Source: a virus. From it: a stretch of DNA of 34,326 nt. Positions 1-6,034 of this stretch are shown piece by piece (within the stretch, counting starts at the first letter, position 1; every line of letters starts with the position of its first letter). The translations under genes were made by a program, and so were the position numbers. The notes under the pieces were generated by a model. The model saw only the letters and a list, made by a program, of their open reading frames with translations. It had not been told where the DNA came from and did no database searches. The stretch covers positions 1 to 34,326 of IMG/VR virus record IMGVR_UViG_3300034021_001102. One strand, given 5' to 3'.

Positions 1-478
1 GCTCTTCCAGCAAGCCGGAATCGACGAAGGCGGTTTCAGTAAATGGGGACTTTACTGCTTTGGTGTATACCTTCCGGAGAATAGTAGCTGGAGCTTCGGC
101 CTGCGTAGTAGGCTGTGCGGTAAGGGATGGTCCAACTTTTGCGTTGGTCTCAGACATAAACGCCCGATCCTGTTCACGTTGCTCTCGATTAAGACCACGA
201 TCATAGTCGCGAATGACCCTTTCTTCCGTACGCGCAAGTCGCCGTTGTCCGGATCGGTTCAGCTCGCCTGCGGCATTAAGACTTCTCATGTACGAAGCAT
301 CATCGTACTTGCGCATCGCAGAACGACTCAAGCCTTCAGGATCAACAGATTCAAAAGTAGTACGCTGCTGTTCTAGCACGGCCATCTCTTGCTGGCGGCG
401 CTCCTCTTCTTGCCTCTTGCGTTCCTCCTCTTGAAGATCAGCCCTTGATTTGCCGATTGTGTCTAGTGCTCCTGCCAT
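1..478 (-). CDS. Coiled-coil protein, cut at window start (partial)
   Basis: The minus-strand frame is open from ATG at 478 to the window edge (159 residues visible, no stop). The first 45 residues are very rich in Glu, Gln and Arg and should form a long helix or coiled coil; a second charged helical stretch rich in Arg, Glu and Gln follows at about 75-105. The start lies 2 nt after the stop of the gene at 480-770 (TAA-T-ATG), so the two are translationally coupled. I do not recognise the family. Its position after the terminase and a small conserved protein, on the head-gene strand, suggests a virion or assembly protein. If the window were circular this frame would continue in frame into the scaffold-like gene at the right edge, but that join is unproven. 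Confidence 0.7.
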   Translation of the reverse strand, partial: MAGALDTIGKSRADLQEEERKRQEEERRQQEMAVLEQQRTTFESVDPEGLSRSAMRKYDDASYMRSLNAAGELNRSGQRRLARTEERVIRDYDRGLNREQREQDRAFMSETNAKVGPSLTAQPTTQAEAPATILRKVYTKAVKSPFTETAFVDSGLLEE

Positions 479-479
479 A

Positions 480-770
480 TTACCAGTTGTAGTTGCACGC
501 CCAATACTTAGGCGTAAGTTTGTCCTTCGCCTGAGCACAGTTCATGCGGCTCTTAAAATTCTTGCGGCGCTTTTCGCTGCCGTGCTGCAAGTAGTCCTCG
601 TAGCCCCTTTGCCCGAACTTGACTTTGCGAACTTTATCTCCGCTCTTTGCGAGAACTACATACTTCTTCTCGTCGCCTTTCGGAGCACGCTTCGGTTTGT
701 TGAAACCGCTGAAGATCTCGCCCCTGTACGAGATGCCTCCAGAGGCGGTACGTTTGAATTGAGCAGGCAC
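480..770 (-). CDS. Small conserved phage protein with RRKNF / KLTPKYWAC motif
   Basis: This 96-residue basic protein begins at GTG 770; an in-frame stop just upstream leaves no better start. It contains KKYVVLAKSGDKVRKVKFG in the middle, then RRKNFKSRMNC and a C-terminal KLTPKYWACNYNW block. From memory, this Lys/Arg-rich beta segment followed by RRKNF-R-R-C and a 'T-x-YWxC-W' ending recurs in small proteins of marine phages and algal viruses whose function is unknown; I could not check this. Neighbours are the large terminase upstream and a coiled-coil protein immediately downstream, both on the same strand, which suggests a head or packaging accessory role. No catalytic motif is visible. 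Confidence 0.8.
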   Translation of the reverse strand: MPAQFKRTASGGISYRGEIFSGFNKPKRAPKGDEKKYVVLAKSGDKVRKVKFGQRGYEDYLQHGSEKRRKNFKSRMNCAQAKDKLTPKYWACNYNW

Positions 771-788
771 GACAGAATCTTGCCGTTA

Positions 789-806
789 TTTGTCAACTAA
801 ATCAAG
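789..806 (-). promoter_or_regulatory. TTGTCAAC-type intergenic motif, copy A
   Basis: On the plus strand this reads TTTGTCAACTAAATCAAG, matching 16 of 18 positions of the copy at 17791-17808 and similar to 33888-33904. On the minus strand it is an AT-rich stretch ending in TTGACA, a perfect sigma70 -35. Here the GTG of the downstream gene is only about 26 nt away and no -10 is visible, so this copy may be an operator or a relic rather than a working promoter. Confidence 0.35.
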
Positions 807-825
807 CAGAAATTTTTTTCGCTCG

Positions 826-860
826 CCCTGTATCCTGTTTCCTGTATCCTGTGTCCGTAT
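826..860 (+). repeat. Degenerate 7-bp tandem repeat (TCCTGTN) running into a start codon
   Basis: Five consecutive heptamers can be read: CCCTGTA, TCCTGTT, TCCTGTA, TCCTGTG, TCCGTAT. The last contains the first two bases of the ATG at 859. The period is exactly 7 with no indel. Similar 7-bp arrays, with different unit sequences, precede the starts at 8798 and 11306. Confidence 0.8.
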
Positions 861-1179
861 GGTACGCAGCGTGACAATTGCCGGAAACAGGATTCCGGTT
901 CGGTATCGGATCATCGATGACGGGGCAACTTACGGCCAGTACTTGCCTGAAGAAAAAGTCATCGAAATCGATAAGAACCTACCGAAGAGGCCGGATGTCT
1001 ACAGGGCTACGCTGTGGCACGAAATGGTTGAGGCCACGCTGTTCATCACCGGAGTGGCGTGGTCCGAGAAGTACGAGCAAGAGCTGGTCGTGCGGGCTTT
1101 GGAGAACGTCTTTTATCCGGCATGGCGTAAGGTCGAGCAACGACTCAACAAACTGGCTACGCCGTCCGGTACAGTATAA
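859..1179 (+). CDS. ImmA/IrrE-like metallopeptidase-fold protein with altered zinc motif
   Basis: This 106-residue protein resembles the small phage proteins related to M78 (ImmA/IrrE) peptidases: an N-terminal beta part (SVTIAGNRIPVRYRII, then YGQYLPEEKVIEID), a helix carrying the usual metal-binding segment, and a C-terminal amphipathic helix (RALENVFYPAWRKVEQRL). Family members usually carry HExxH; here the helix reads TLWHEMVEAT, so the second His is Glu. It may bind a metal differently or be inactive. ATG at 859 is preferred over upstream in-frame codons because the translated upstream region is low-complexity heptamer repeat. It is the only plus-strand gene left of the terminase, alone between two minus-strand genes. 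A role in cleaving a host repressor is only inference. Confidence 0.6.
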   Translation: MVRSVTIAGNRIPVRYRIIDDGATYGQYLPEEKVIEIDKNLPKRPDVYRATLWHEMVEATLFITGVAWSEKYEQELVVRALENVFYPAWRKVEQRLNKLATPSGTV

Positions 1180-1197
1180 AGTATTTCTTCCTATAGG

Positions 1198-1255
1198 TAA
1201 TTCATAATAACTCAGTAATTCAGAATAAATTGAATTATTGAATTATTATGAATTA
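1198..1255. repeat. Nested AT-rich inverted repeats between convergent genes
   Basis: TAATTCATAATAA (1198-1210) and TTATTATGAATTA (1243-1255) are perfect 13-bp inverted repeats. Inside them TAATTCA (1216-1222) and TGAATTA (1231-1237) form a second perfect 7-bp pair around an 8-nt loop. The block lies between the stop of the plus-strand gene (1179) and the stop of the minus-strand terminase (1304), so a bidirectional transcription end or an extrudable cruciform are both possible. There is no GC-rich stem with a clean U tract, so it is not a textbook terminator. Confidence 0.6.
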
Positions 1256-1303
1256 TGGGGTTTCCAGAAACTTTTCAGACTCTCACGTGTGCGCGACCCT
1301 CTG

Positions 1304-3112
1304 CTACGCCGTCAGGTGTGCATGTTTCGACCTGCCAACCACGTCCAGATCCTTCATCGTCATGCTGCGACGAACTCCAAACAGCCCGACGTCCGACTGC
1401 TTCGGCGGGTCCACAGCGACGAAGCCGTGCCGCTGCCGAGCCAGATCCAGAGCCACGAACGCGGCGTCGGCCATGTCCGGTGATGTACCAATTCTGGAAC
1501 GTAGCTCGCTCTTCGATTCGACCTTGACCCGCAGCGTGCCGCTCTTGATCATTTCATAGCGGCGAATGCAGAACTCTTTGGCTAGCTCTGCGGTTAGCCC
1601 GAACATCTGTTTGGTCCGCATGAACTCCTTGCCGACGAACCAGAGCTCGCTGACCCTATTCATGTACAGCTCTTCTCCGGTAAGTTGGCTGTTCATGCTG
1701 ACCCTCCGGTCGGAAGCCTTGCCGCCGAACTGAACCCGCAGAAAAGCGTCCGACCACTCTCCGGCAAGCACGTCACAGAACGGCGAGCCCGCTCCGGTAG
1801 CGTCCACCGCTACGTCTTGCGGATCGATCTTTCGTTTCTCGCACTCGCGCTTGATCTGGTTGACAATCTGATAAGTTCTCGGAATCGACTTGTTAGTCGC
1901 GTCGTCGTTGAGCTGGATGCACTCCTCGTACTGAAGGACGTACTGTCCGGTCTGGTCGTAGCCGACCCGCGCCGTGTACATAATGGTCTTGTCGCCGCCA
2001 TTGGTAAACGCCGGATCAACTCCGGCAATGAGGGTAGACTTGCCGACAAACTGGACCTTGTTCATTGCGCCTGCCTTTAGAATCTCCGCCTCGCCGTAGA
2101 TGCCCTCAGCCTCGTCGGAGTCGAAGAACACCGCCCGTACCATTCGGTAGTAGGCTCGACTCTTCTCGCCCAATAGCGCCTTGTCCTCCTCGATCTTCTC
2201 AGCCGTCGGCAGGAACGGGTATAGAGTCTGGCCAGCCAGCACGTTCGGAGATCGCTCTCCGTCGAGCCTGATGTACTTGCCGCCCCATTTGGTCGTCCAC
2301 TCGTCGTCCGCCTCCGGCGTTACGGACTCCCAGCCGTCTTTCGGCGTGGACCAGACGCCGAACGCATCGAAGCGACTCGCAGGGTTGGATAGGCCGACGA
2401 ACTCGAAGCGCGGGTTCTTGCTCAAGTTGGCGAGCGCCGCTTGCTGGATCGCCTCAGAAAGCTCGCCCAACTCGTCACCGATGAGCAGCACGTTCTTCTG
2501 CTTGAGACCGATGAACTTGCCGATGGCCTCTCTGGTCCGGCTTTTCTCTGCCGCAATTAGGGACAGTCCGGCTCGATCGAACGTCTGGCCGTTCTCGTCC
2601 ACGTAGTTTGCGGAACCGATTGAATCCCGTATGTTGATCGGTGCGCCCTCGATGACGGACAGCAACGAGATGACCGAACCCCAGATCCGCTTACGTGCTT
2701 CCCGCAGTGTCGTCGAAGTCATTAGGACCAGCGTGTCCCTCGGCCTTGCTAACCAGCTGATGATTCCGTAGCCTGCAAGAGTATGGCTTTTTCCTGAGCT
2801 CGCGGCTCCGCCGACGGCGACGTACTTGTTGTTGATGCACTCATGGATGATCTTCTCCGCCCACGGATGCTTAAGGAACATGTGCTCCGGCAGGTCGTCT
2901 CGATTCCACAGCAGGTCGGCTACGCGCCAGAAATAGAACTCTCTAGCTCTCGGCGACGTATGGTTTGCAAAGCCGTACAGGAGCGCCGTAAGCGTATTGG
3001 TTACAGGAATCAGAAGACCGCCGACGTCCATCTTATTGGTCGTGCTGTCAATCTTCGGTTCCAACGTGGACGTCGTGATCCTATCGGGATCGTACTTTCT
3101 CGGTCGGCCCAT
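1304..3112 (-). CDS. terL: Terminase large subunit
   Basis: This is the DNA-packaging motor: an ATPase that pumps DNA through the portal and a nuclease that cuts concatemers. The 602 residues match the family's length. Walker A is GGAASSGKS (about 101-109); Walker B is NVLLIGDEL (about 207-215) with the Asp-Glu pair at 213-214. The C-terminal RNase H-like nuclease shows GVDPAF (Asp 366), VAVDATG (Asp 437) and SPDMADA (Asp 546 and 549), the expected acidic triad. The start ATG at 3112 is preceded by a possible promoter (TTGTCA, 16 bp, TATTCT). It is transcribed divergently from the plus-strand replication operon and away from the HTH gene at 3186, which is unusual because small and large terminase genes normally share an operon. 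Downstream on the same strand lie the 770-480 gene and the head genes. Confidence 0.95.
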   Translation of the reverse strand: MGRPRKYDPDRITTSTLEPKIDSTTNKMDVGGLLIPVTNTLTALLYGFANHTSPRAREFYFWRVADLLWNRDDLPEHMFLKHPWAEKIIHECINNKYVAVGGAASSGKSHTLAGYGIISWLARPRDTLVLMTSTTLREARKRIWGSVISLLSVIEGAPINIRDSIGSANYVDENGQTFDRAGLSLIAAEKSRTREAIGKFIGLKQKNVLLIGDELGELSEAIQQAALANLSKNPRFEFVGLSNPASRFDAFGVWSTPKDGWESVTPEADDEWTTKWGGKYIRLDGERSPNVLAGQTLYPFLPTAEKIEEDKALLGEKSRAYYRMVRAVFFDSDEAEGIYGEAEILKAGAMNKVQFVGKSTLIAGVDPAFTNGGDKTIMYTARVGYDQTGQYVLQYEECIQLNDDATNKSIPRTYQIVNQIKRECEKRKIDPQDVAVDATGAGSPFCDVLAGEWSDAFLRVQFGGKASDRRVSMNSQLTGEELYMNRVSELWFVGKEFMRTKQMFGLTAELAKEFCIRRYEMIKSGTLRVKVESKSELRSRIGTSPDMADAAFVALDLARQRHGFVAVDPPKQSDVGLFGVRRSMTMKDLDVVGRSKHAHLTA

Positions 3113-3126
3113 AAATATGTGTTGTC

Positions 3127-3154
3127 AGAATACCAGCCGAAAAAGGTTTGACAA
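3127..3154 (-). promoter_or_regulatory. Putative promoter for the terminase operon
   Basis: On the minus strand TTGTCA (3154-3149) is followed after 16 bp by TATTCT (3132-3127). The predicted transcript would start about 8 nt before the ATG at 3112. The -35 box overlaps the -35 of the divergent plus-strand promoter at 3148-3153, so the two directions would compete for polymerase. Confidence 0.4.
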
Positions 3155-3176
3155 GTAATTGTTTTGTGGGTTAGCT
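3148..3176 (+). promoter_or_regulatory. Putative promoter for the early/replication operon
   Basis: TTGACA (3148-3153), a 17-bp spacer and TTAGCT (3171-3176) precede the GTG at 3186 by 9 nt. A start site about 7 nt after the -10 would give an almost leaderless mRNA. The -35 is a perfect match; the -10 is weak. Confidence 0.5.
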
Positions 3177-3185
3177 GTTTACACA

Positions 3186-3824
3186 GTGTCTGACGAACAG
3201 CCCAAAAAGTATTCCGCCGCAGCGGCAGCTCTAGCGAAACGTGTCGGCAAAGCCGCTCCGAAGTCCCCGACGGCCCAACTGCGTGAGGGGCAAGAGCTTA
3301 GGCGTCGGGCTAAGACAGAAAGAATCGAGCGAGCGAAGAGCATGTACGCCAACGGCGTAGCTAAAACCCGCATCGCTGAAGAACTCCAGACCCACTACGA
3401 TACCGTCTGCCGCTGGCTCAAGAACGAGCCGAAGCCCGTGAAGGAAGAGGTCGTTGATGAGTTTGCTCACCATTTGGATAGCACCACCGAAAAGGTTGTG
3501 GCCGACGCCAGACTGGCTGCGCGGGACGCGGAAGAGAAGGCGCTAATGGAAGTGGCCGAGAATCAGTCCAGTCCGGCGGACAAGTATCAGGCGTACGTTG
3601 CGGCCAGCGCCATCAAAATGCTGCGCGACAATCTGGTCAATATCCGTGGGCCACGGACAGTTCGCGAACTTTCTGAGCTCGATCAGCTTATCCGCCGCAA
3701 CTTAGGGCTGAACCCAAAAAACGGTTCCGGCTCCGGCTCACTGACCATTGACATCTCAATTCTCAACAATGCGAAGGCAGCTAACGGAGGGGCAGACGTA
3801 ATCGTAGAAGCTGAAGAAGTATGA
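3186..3824 (+). CDS. HTH DNA-binding protein, candidate terminase small subunit
   Basis: From the GTG at 3186 this is 212 residues. A homeodomain-like helix-turn-helix lies at about 44-79 (AKSMYANGVAKTRIAEEL ... YDTVCRWLK). It is followed by a charged, mostly helical middle and a Gly/Ser-rich C-terminal tail after VRELSELDQLIRRNLGLNP. HTH plus helical oligomerisation region plus disordered tail is the plan of many small terminase subunits, and the neighbour is the large terminase. However, it is divergent from terminase and leads the replication operon, so an early transcription regulator is a fair alternative. GTG 3186 is preferred over an upstream TTG at 3159, which would overlap the promoter. 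The next gene overlaps its stop by ATGA. Confidence 0.6.
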   Translation: MSDEQPKKYSAAAAALAKRVGKAAPKSPTAQLREGQELRRRAKTERIERAKSMYANGVAKTRIAEELQTHYDTVCRWLKNEPKPVKEEVVDEFAHHLDSTTEKVVADARLAARDAEEKALMEVAENQSSPADKYQAYVAASAIKMLRDNLVNIRGPRTVRELSELDQLIRRNLGLNPKNGSGSGSLTIDISILNNAKAANGGADVIVEAEEV

Positions 3825-4051
3825 ACACAGAATTAGTGTCGGACTTTGCCGGAGGATCGGATGACTTCGTCTACGATGCTCTTGACTCACTGGACAAATC
3901 AGATAAGCCGTACGTGCTAATGGTGATGAGCAACATCGACGAAGGGCATTTGATGTTCCGGCTTACGCCGAAATCAAGACAAACGATACTGGACATGGCC
4001 AGCAACGGCGAACTCCAAAATCTTTTTCTTGAACAAATCGGCGGAAGGTAG
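3821..4051 (+). CDS. Small acidic protein of unknown function
   Basis: This 76-residue protein starts at an ATGA overlap with the HTH gene. The N-terminal half is acidic (FAGGSDDFVYDALDSLDKSD), followed by a beta-like YVLMVMSNIDEGHLMFRLTP and a helical C-terminus. No known domain is recognised. Its place between the HTH protein and the DnaA-like gene suggests an early or replication accessory role, by context only. Confidence 0.7.
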   Translation: MNTELVSDFAGGSDDFVYDALDSLDKSDKPYVLMVMSNIDEGHLMFRLTPKSRQTILDMASNGELQNLFLEQIGGR

Positions 4052-4064
4052 AAAGTCGCCGCCG

Positions 4065-4367
4065 ATGTCCAACCGATTCACAGAAGAAAACCGCAACCTA
4101 ATCCTTGATCTTGTCTGCGAAGAGTTTGTCACCGACAGGCAGAGCGTCCTCAGCCCATCGCGCTGCCGCCGAGAAGCAGCCGCACGCCACATGGCGATGG
4201 CGCTAATGCGCGTGCTTTTGAAGTGTTCCGTTACCGAGATCGGAAAAGTATTCGGACGACACTACACAATGGCGATCACTGCGCTGAAGAAAGTTGAACA
4301 GGACAGAGAACTTGCAGAGATCGCCGTGCGTCTGGCGAAACAATACAAATCCAACTTTAGCGAATGA
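4065..4367 (+). CDS. Stand-alone DnaA domain IV-like DNA-binding protein
   Basis: This 100-residue protein aligns along its length with the C-terminal origin-binding domain of bacterial DnaA. RHMAMALMRVLLKCSVTEIGKVFG matches DnaA's R-QMAMAL...SLPEIG-FG block, with the segment split here as RHMAMALMRVLL then SVTEIGKVFG. GRHYTMAITALKKVEQ stands where DnaA has the signature GRDHTTV and the following helix. The AAA+ domain is absent, so it should bind DNA but not hydrolyse ATP. ATG 4065 is preferred over a TTG at 4029, which lies inside the previous gene. It sits just upstream of a RuvC-like resolvase in the replication operon. Possible roles are recognising phage or host DnaA boxes, initiating phage replication, or interfering with host initiation; the sequence does not decide among them. 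Confidence 0.75.
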   Translation: MSNRFTEENRNLILDLVCEEFVTDRQSVLSPSRCRREAAARHMAMALMRVLLKCSVTEIGKVFGRHYTMAITALKKVEQDRELAEIAVRLAKQYKSNFSE

Positions 4368-4852
4368 TCATCGGCGTTGATAACGGACTGGACGGCGGGC
4401 TGTGTGCTCTGTCTCGATTCAACGGCTCCGTTATCTCACACCGCCCGATGCCGTGCTACAAACGAAAAGGCAAGCGAGAGATCGATGTAGTGGCAGTTTA
4501 CCGCTGGATGGAGGACTTTCATACCGAACTACTCGTTGCCATTGAGGAGCCGCTGAAACACGCCCGATCGTCACAGGCCGTACGTTCAATGGGCATATCG
4601 TTCGGTCAGCTGATTGCGTTATGCCGACTCAAAGGCATTCCATTTATTCCAGTCGAAGTTCACGACTGGCAGAAGAAAATGCTAGGTCTAGTGCCGAAGG
4701 GCCAGACCAAATCGTTCGCGTTGAAGGCGGTCAAAGAACTGTGGCCCGATGAGAAATGGCTGGCGACTGAAAGAAGTTCTGTTGCGCACGACGGAATGGT
4801 TGACGCCGCACTGATCGCTAAGTATGCTCTCACTTGTAATCTGAAGCCATGA
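4364..4852 (+). CDS. RuvC-like Holliday junction resolvase (RNase H fold)
   Basis: This 162-residue protein has the RuvC-type acidic residues: IIGVDNGLDGG at the N-terminus (Asp 6), VAIEEP (Glu 61 and 62) on the central strand, and HDGMVDAALIAKYA near the C-terminus (Asp 143 and 147). The family cuts four-way junctions and branched DNA with two metal ions, resolving recombination intermediates before packaging. The length fits a single-domain RuvC fold. The start overlaps the stop of the DnaA-like gene (ATGA), and the next gene overlaps this one the same way, so the three are coupled in translation. Confidence 0.85.
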   Translation: MIIGVDNGLDGGLCALSRFNGSVISHRPMPCYKRKGKREIDVVAVYRWMEDFHTELLVAIEEPLKHARSSQAVRSMGISFGQLIALCRLKGIPFIPVEVHDWQKKMLGLVPKGQTKSFALKAVKELWPDEKWLATERSSVAHDGMVDAALIAKYALTCNLKP

Positions 4853-5082
4853 GTGACAACTACATCACGGATGCTCTCGAAGCAATTCTTGAAGACATTA
4901 CCGGATTCTGTATGCGGGTTCCGATGTCAATGGAGTACGATTCGTTCTTCGACGAAGCGCAGATGGATCGGTTCCGCGATCTCGTACAGCGCGAATTCAA
5001 TCTCTCCGACAATACGCTAGTGGATTCCTGTAGTACGTTCCGCGAACTTGTAGTCCTTTTGCAGGACGAATTGTTCGGCTGA
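4849..5082 (+). CDS. Small acidic helical protein, unknown function
   Basis: This 77-residue acidic protein overlaps the resolvase stop by ATGA. It is predicted mostly helical (ITDALEAILEDITGF, then DEAQMDRFRDLVQREF, then TFRELVVLLQDELF). The spacing of an Asp-Ser pair, a helix and a final FRELVVLL helix vaguely recalls acyl-carrier folds, but the Gly-x-Asp-Ser attachment motif is not present and I do not claim that. It is the last gene before a promoter-like site at 5094. Confidence 0.65.
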   Translation: MSDNYITDALEAILEDITGFCMRVPMSMEYDSFFDEAQMDRFRDLVQREFNLSDNTLVDSCSTFRELVVLLQDELFG

Positions 5083-5093
5083 GAAAAAATAAT

Positions 5094-5122
5094 TTGACTT
5101 TCCGGTCCGGTCCGTTTAAGTC
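5094..5122 (+). promoter_or_regulatory. Putative internal promoter
   Basis: TTGACT (5094-5099), a 17-bp spacer containing a CCGGTCCGGTCCG run, and TAAGTC (5117-5122) lie 6 nt before the ATG at 5129. This repeats the promoter-to-start geometry seen before 3186 and implies a leaderless or nearly leaderless transcript. Confidence 0.45.
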
Positions 5123-5128
5123 GCGGGC

Positions 5129-5320
5129 ATGTCATTTGGAACTGGAGCAGGAAAAGGGTCACTCCCCCGACCCGTCAAGGGGGATACATACCGAGACAAC
5201 TATGAAACTATCTTTAGGAGATCAGAGCGAGAGCAATTTTGTAATGCAGATTCTTCTGGACGGGTACTTCCAGAAGATCAAGAAGGAAAAGTATCCGAAC
5301 ACGCCGAAGACGACGGATGA
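5129..5320 (+). CDS. Small conserved GKGS-PRP phage protein, overlapping the next gene
   Basis: This 63-residue product begins MSFGTGAGKGSLPRPVKG and continues with TYRDNYETIF. The pattern GKGSxPRP ... Y-xNYxxIF is, from memory, typical of a tiny widespread phage protein of unknown function, usually about 35-45 residues ending soon after the IF. Here the frame stays open for another 30 or so polar residues with no recognisable content, while another ORF starts in the +1 frame at 5202. The N-terminal part is therefore the supported portion. A promoter-like element ends 6 nt before its ATG. Confidence 0.65.
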   Translation: MSFGTGAGKGSLPRPVKGDTYRDNYETIFRRSEREQFCNADSSGRVLPEDQEGKVSEHAEDDG

Positions 5321-5390
5321 ACTCGATGCTTTAGAAGAAATCATTTTCGCTATGAAACAAACCGGAAACAATGAACCACCATCCAAATGA
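5202..5390 (+). CDS. Small protein in an overlapping frame
   Basis: This is a 62-residue frame starting at ATG 5202, inside the preceding gene and shifted by +1. It reads MKLSLGDQSESNFVMQILL, then a lysine-rich FQKIKKEKYPNTPKT and an acidic helix DELDALEEIIFAMKQ. Composition looks like a real small helical protein and its stop overlaps the start of the next gene, so it is kept. It shares 119 nt with the GKGS protein. Either the two are true overlapping genes or a frameshift joins the GKGS N-terminus to this C-terminus. No function is recognised. Confidence 0.6.
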   Translation: MKLSLGDQSESNFVMQILLDGYFQKIKKEKYPNTPKTTDELDALEEIIFAMKQTGNNEPPSK

Positions 5391-5820
5391 CCCCAAAGGA
5401 GAAGCAGGAAGCAAAAAATGCCCACTCGGACTCGTACCGCCGTACGCGATGCAGGAAACCGCGTGGGTCCATAAGTTGGGTTCGGCCAAGTACGGGCCCT
5501 TTAACTGGCGCGATTCCGGCGTTTGTGCCAGTACCTACGTCCACGCGATCCTCAGACACCTGAACGCATGGCGTGACGGCGAGGACAACGATCCGGAATC
5601 CGGCAGATCGCACATCGCACACGTAGCCTGTTGCTGCAACATTCTGCTGGACGCCGCGAATTGCGGTAAGCTAGTAGATGACCGATCATCAATCCCGCCG
5701 AACAAGAAACGGGTAGACACCGTTGAAGTGGTCTGTCGTTCTTGCGGAGAGCAAACCGAATACAACTACATCCACGGCTCGATCTGCGACGAGTGCGTCG
5801 GGCCGGACACACCGTACTAA
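5371..5820 (+). CDS. dATP/dGTP diphosphohydrolase-type protein (DUF5664-like) with C-terminal zinc ribbon
   Basis: The N-terminal 95 residues match the all-helical phage family I know as DUF5664 or the dATP/dGTP diphosphohydrolase N-terminal domain: KYGPFNWRD (about 40-48), RHLNAWRDGEDNDPESG (about 62-78) and HIAHVACC (about 81-88). The clustered His, Glu and Asp residues are the expected metal-binding set. Such enzymes trim purine dNTP pools. After a basic linker, Cys 122, 125, 139 and 142 form a CxxC...CxxC zinc ribbon that is not part of that domain, which may tether it to nucleic acid or a partner. The ATG overlaps the end of the previous gene by 20 nt. I see no purine-Z biosynthesis genes (purZ, datZ) nearby. 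Confidence 0.75.
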   Translation: MNHHPNDPKGEAGSKKCPLGLVPPYAMQETAWVHKLGSAKYGPFNWRDSGVCASTYVHAILRHLNAWRDGEDNDPESGRSHIAHVACCCNILLDAANCGKLVDDRSSIPPNKKRVDTVEVVCRSCGEQTEYNYIHGSICDECVGPDTPY

Positions 5821-5821
5821 A

Positions 5822-6034
5822 ATGAACCCGATCGACATTGACCAGTTTTGCCCTTTGCCTCCGGCCCGCAAACCGTGGGAAACCGACACGCCGACGCTGA
5901 TCTCAGCGCTGTTCGTGCTGGCCGCGTCCATAGAAAGCGAGGACGGCGTAGCCAATGGGTGTATCTACGAGGCAGCCCACAGGCTGGAAGAACTCTACAA
6001 AAAGTTACAAGAACTGCAACCAAATGAGCCTTAA
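5822..6034 (+). CDS. Small hypothetical protein
   Basis: This 70-residue protein starts 1 nt after the stop of the diphosphohydrolase gene. It has a Pro-rich N-terminus (CPLPPARKPWETDTPTLISA) and a C-terminal helix ending EAAHRLEELYKKLQELQPNEP split around a heptad-like pattern (EAAHRLEELYKKLQEL). Small phage proteins with 'A-RLEEL' C-terminal helices are common and uncharacterised. No catalytic motif is seen. Confidence 0.7.
   Translation: MNPIDIDQFCPLPPARKPWETDTPTLISALFVLAASIESEDGVANGCIYEAAHRLEELYKKLQELQPNEP

Noticed and set aside
450-800. 116-codon plus-strand ORF over the left-end genes
   Set aside because: It is antisense to two coupled minus-strand genes, one of which shows recognisable motifs.
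3159-3185. Extended N-terminus of the HTH gene from a TTG at 3159
   Set aside because: It would overlap the promoter region and adds unlikely residues; GTG at 3186 fits the promoter spacing seen elsewhere.
4029-4064. Extended N-terminus of the DnaA-like gene from TTG 4029
   Set aside because: It lies inside the previous gene and does not match DnaA; ATG 4065 begins just after that gene's stop.
4849-5082. Acyl carrier-like fold for the 77-residue protein
   Set aside because: The Asp-Ser is not in the needed G-x-D-S context and no biosynthetic partner is present.
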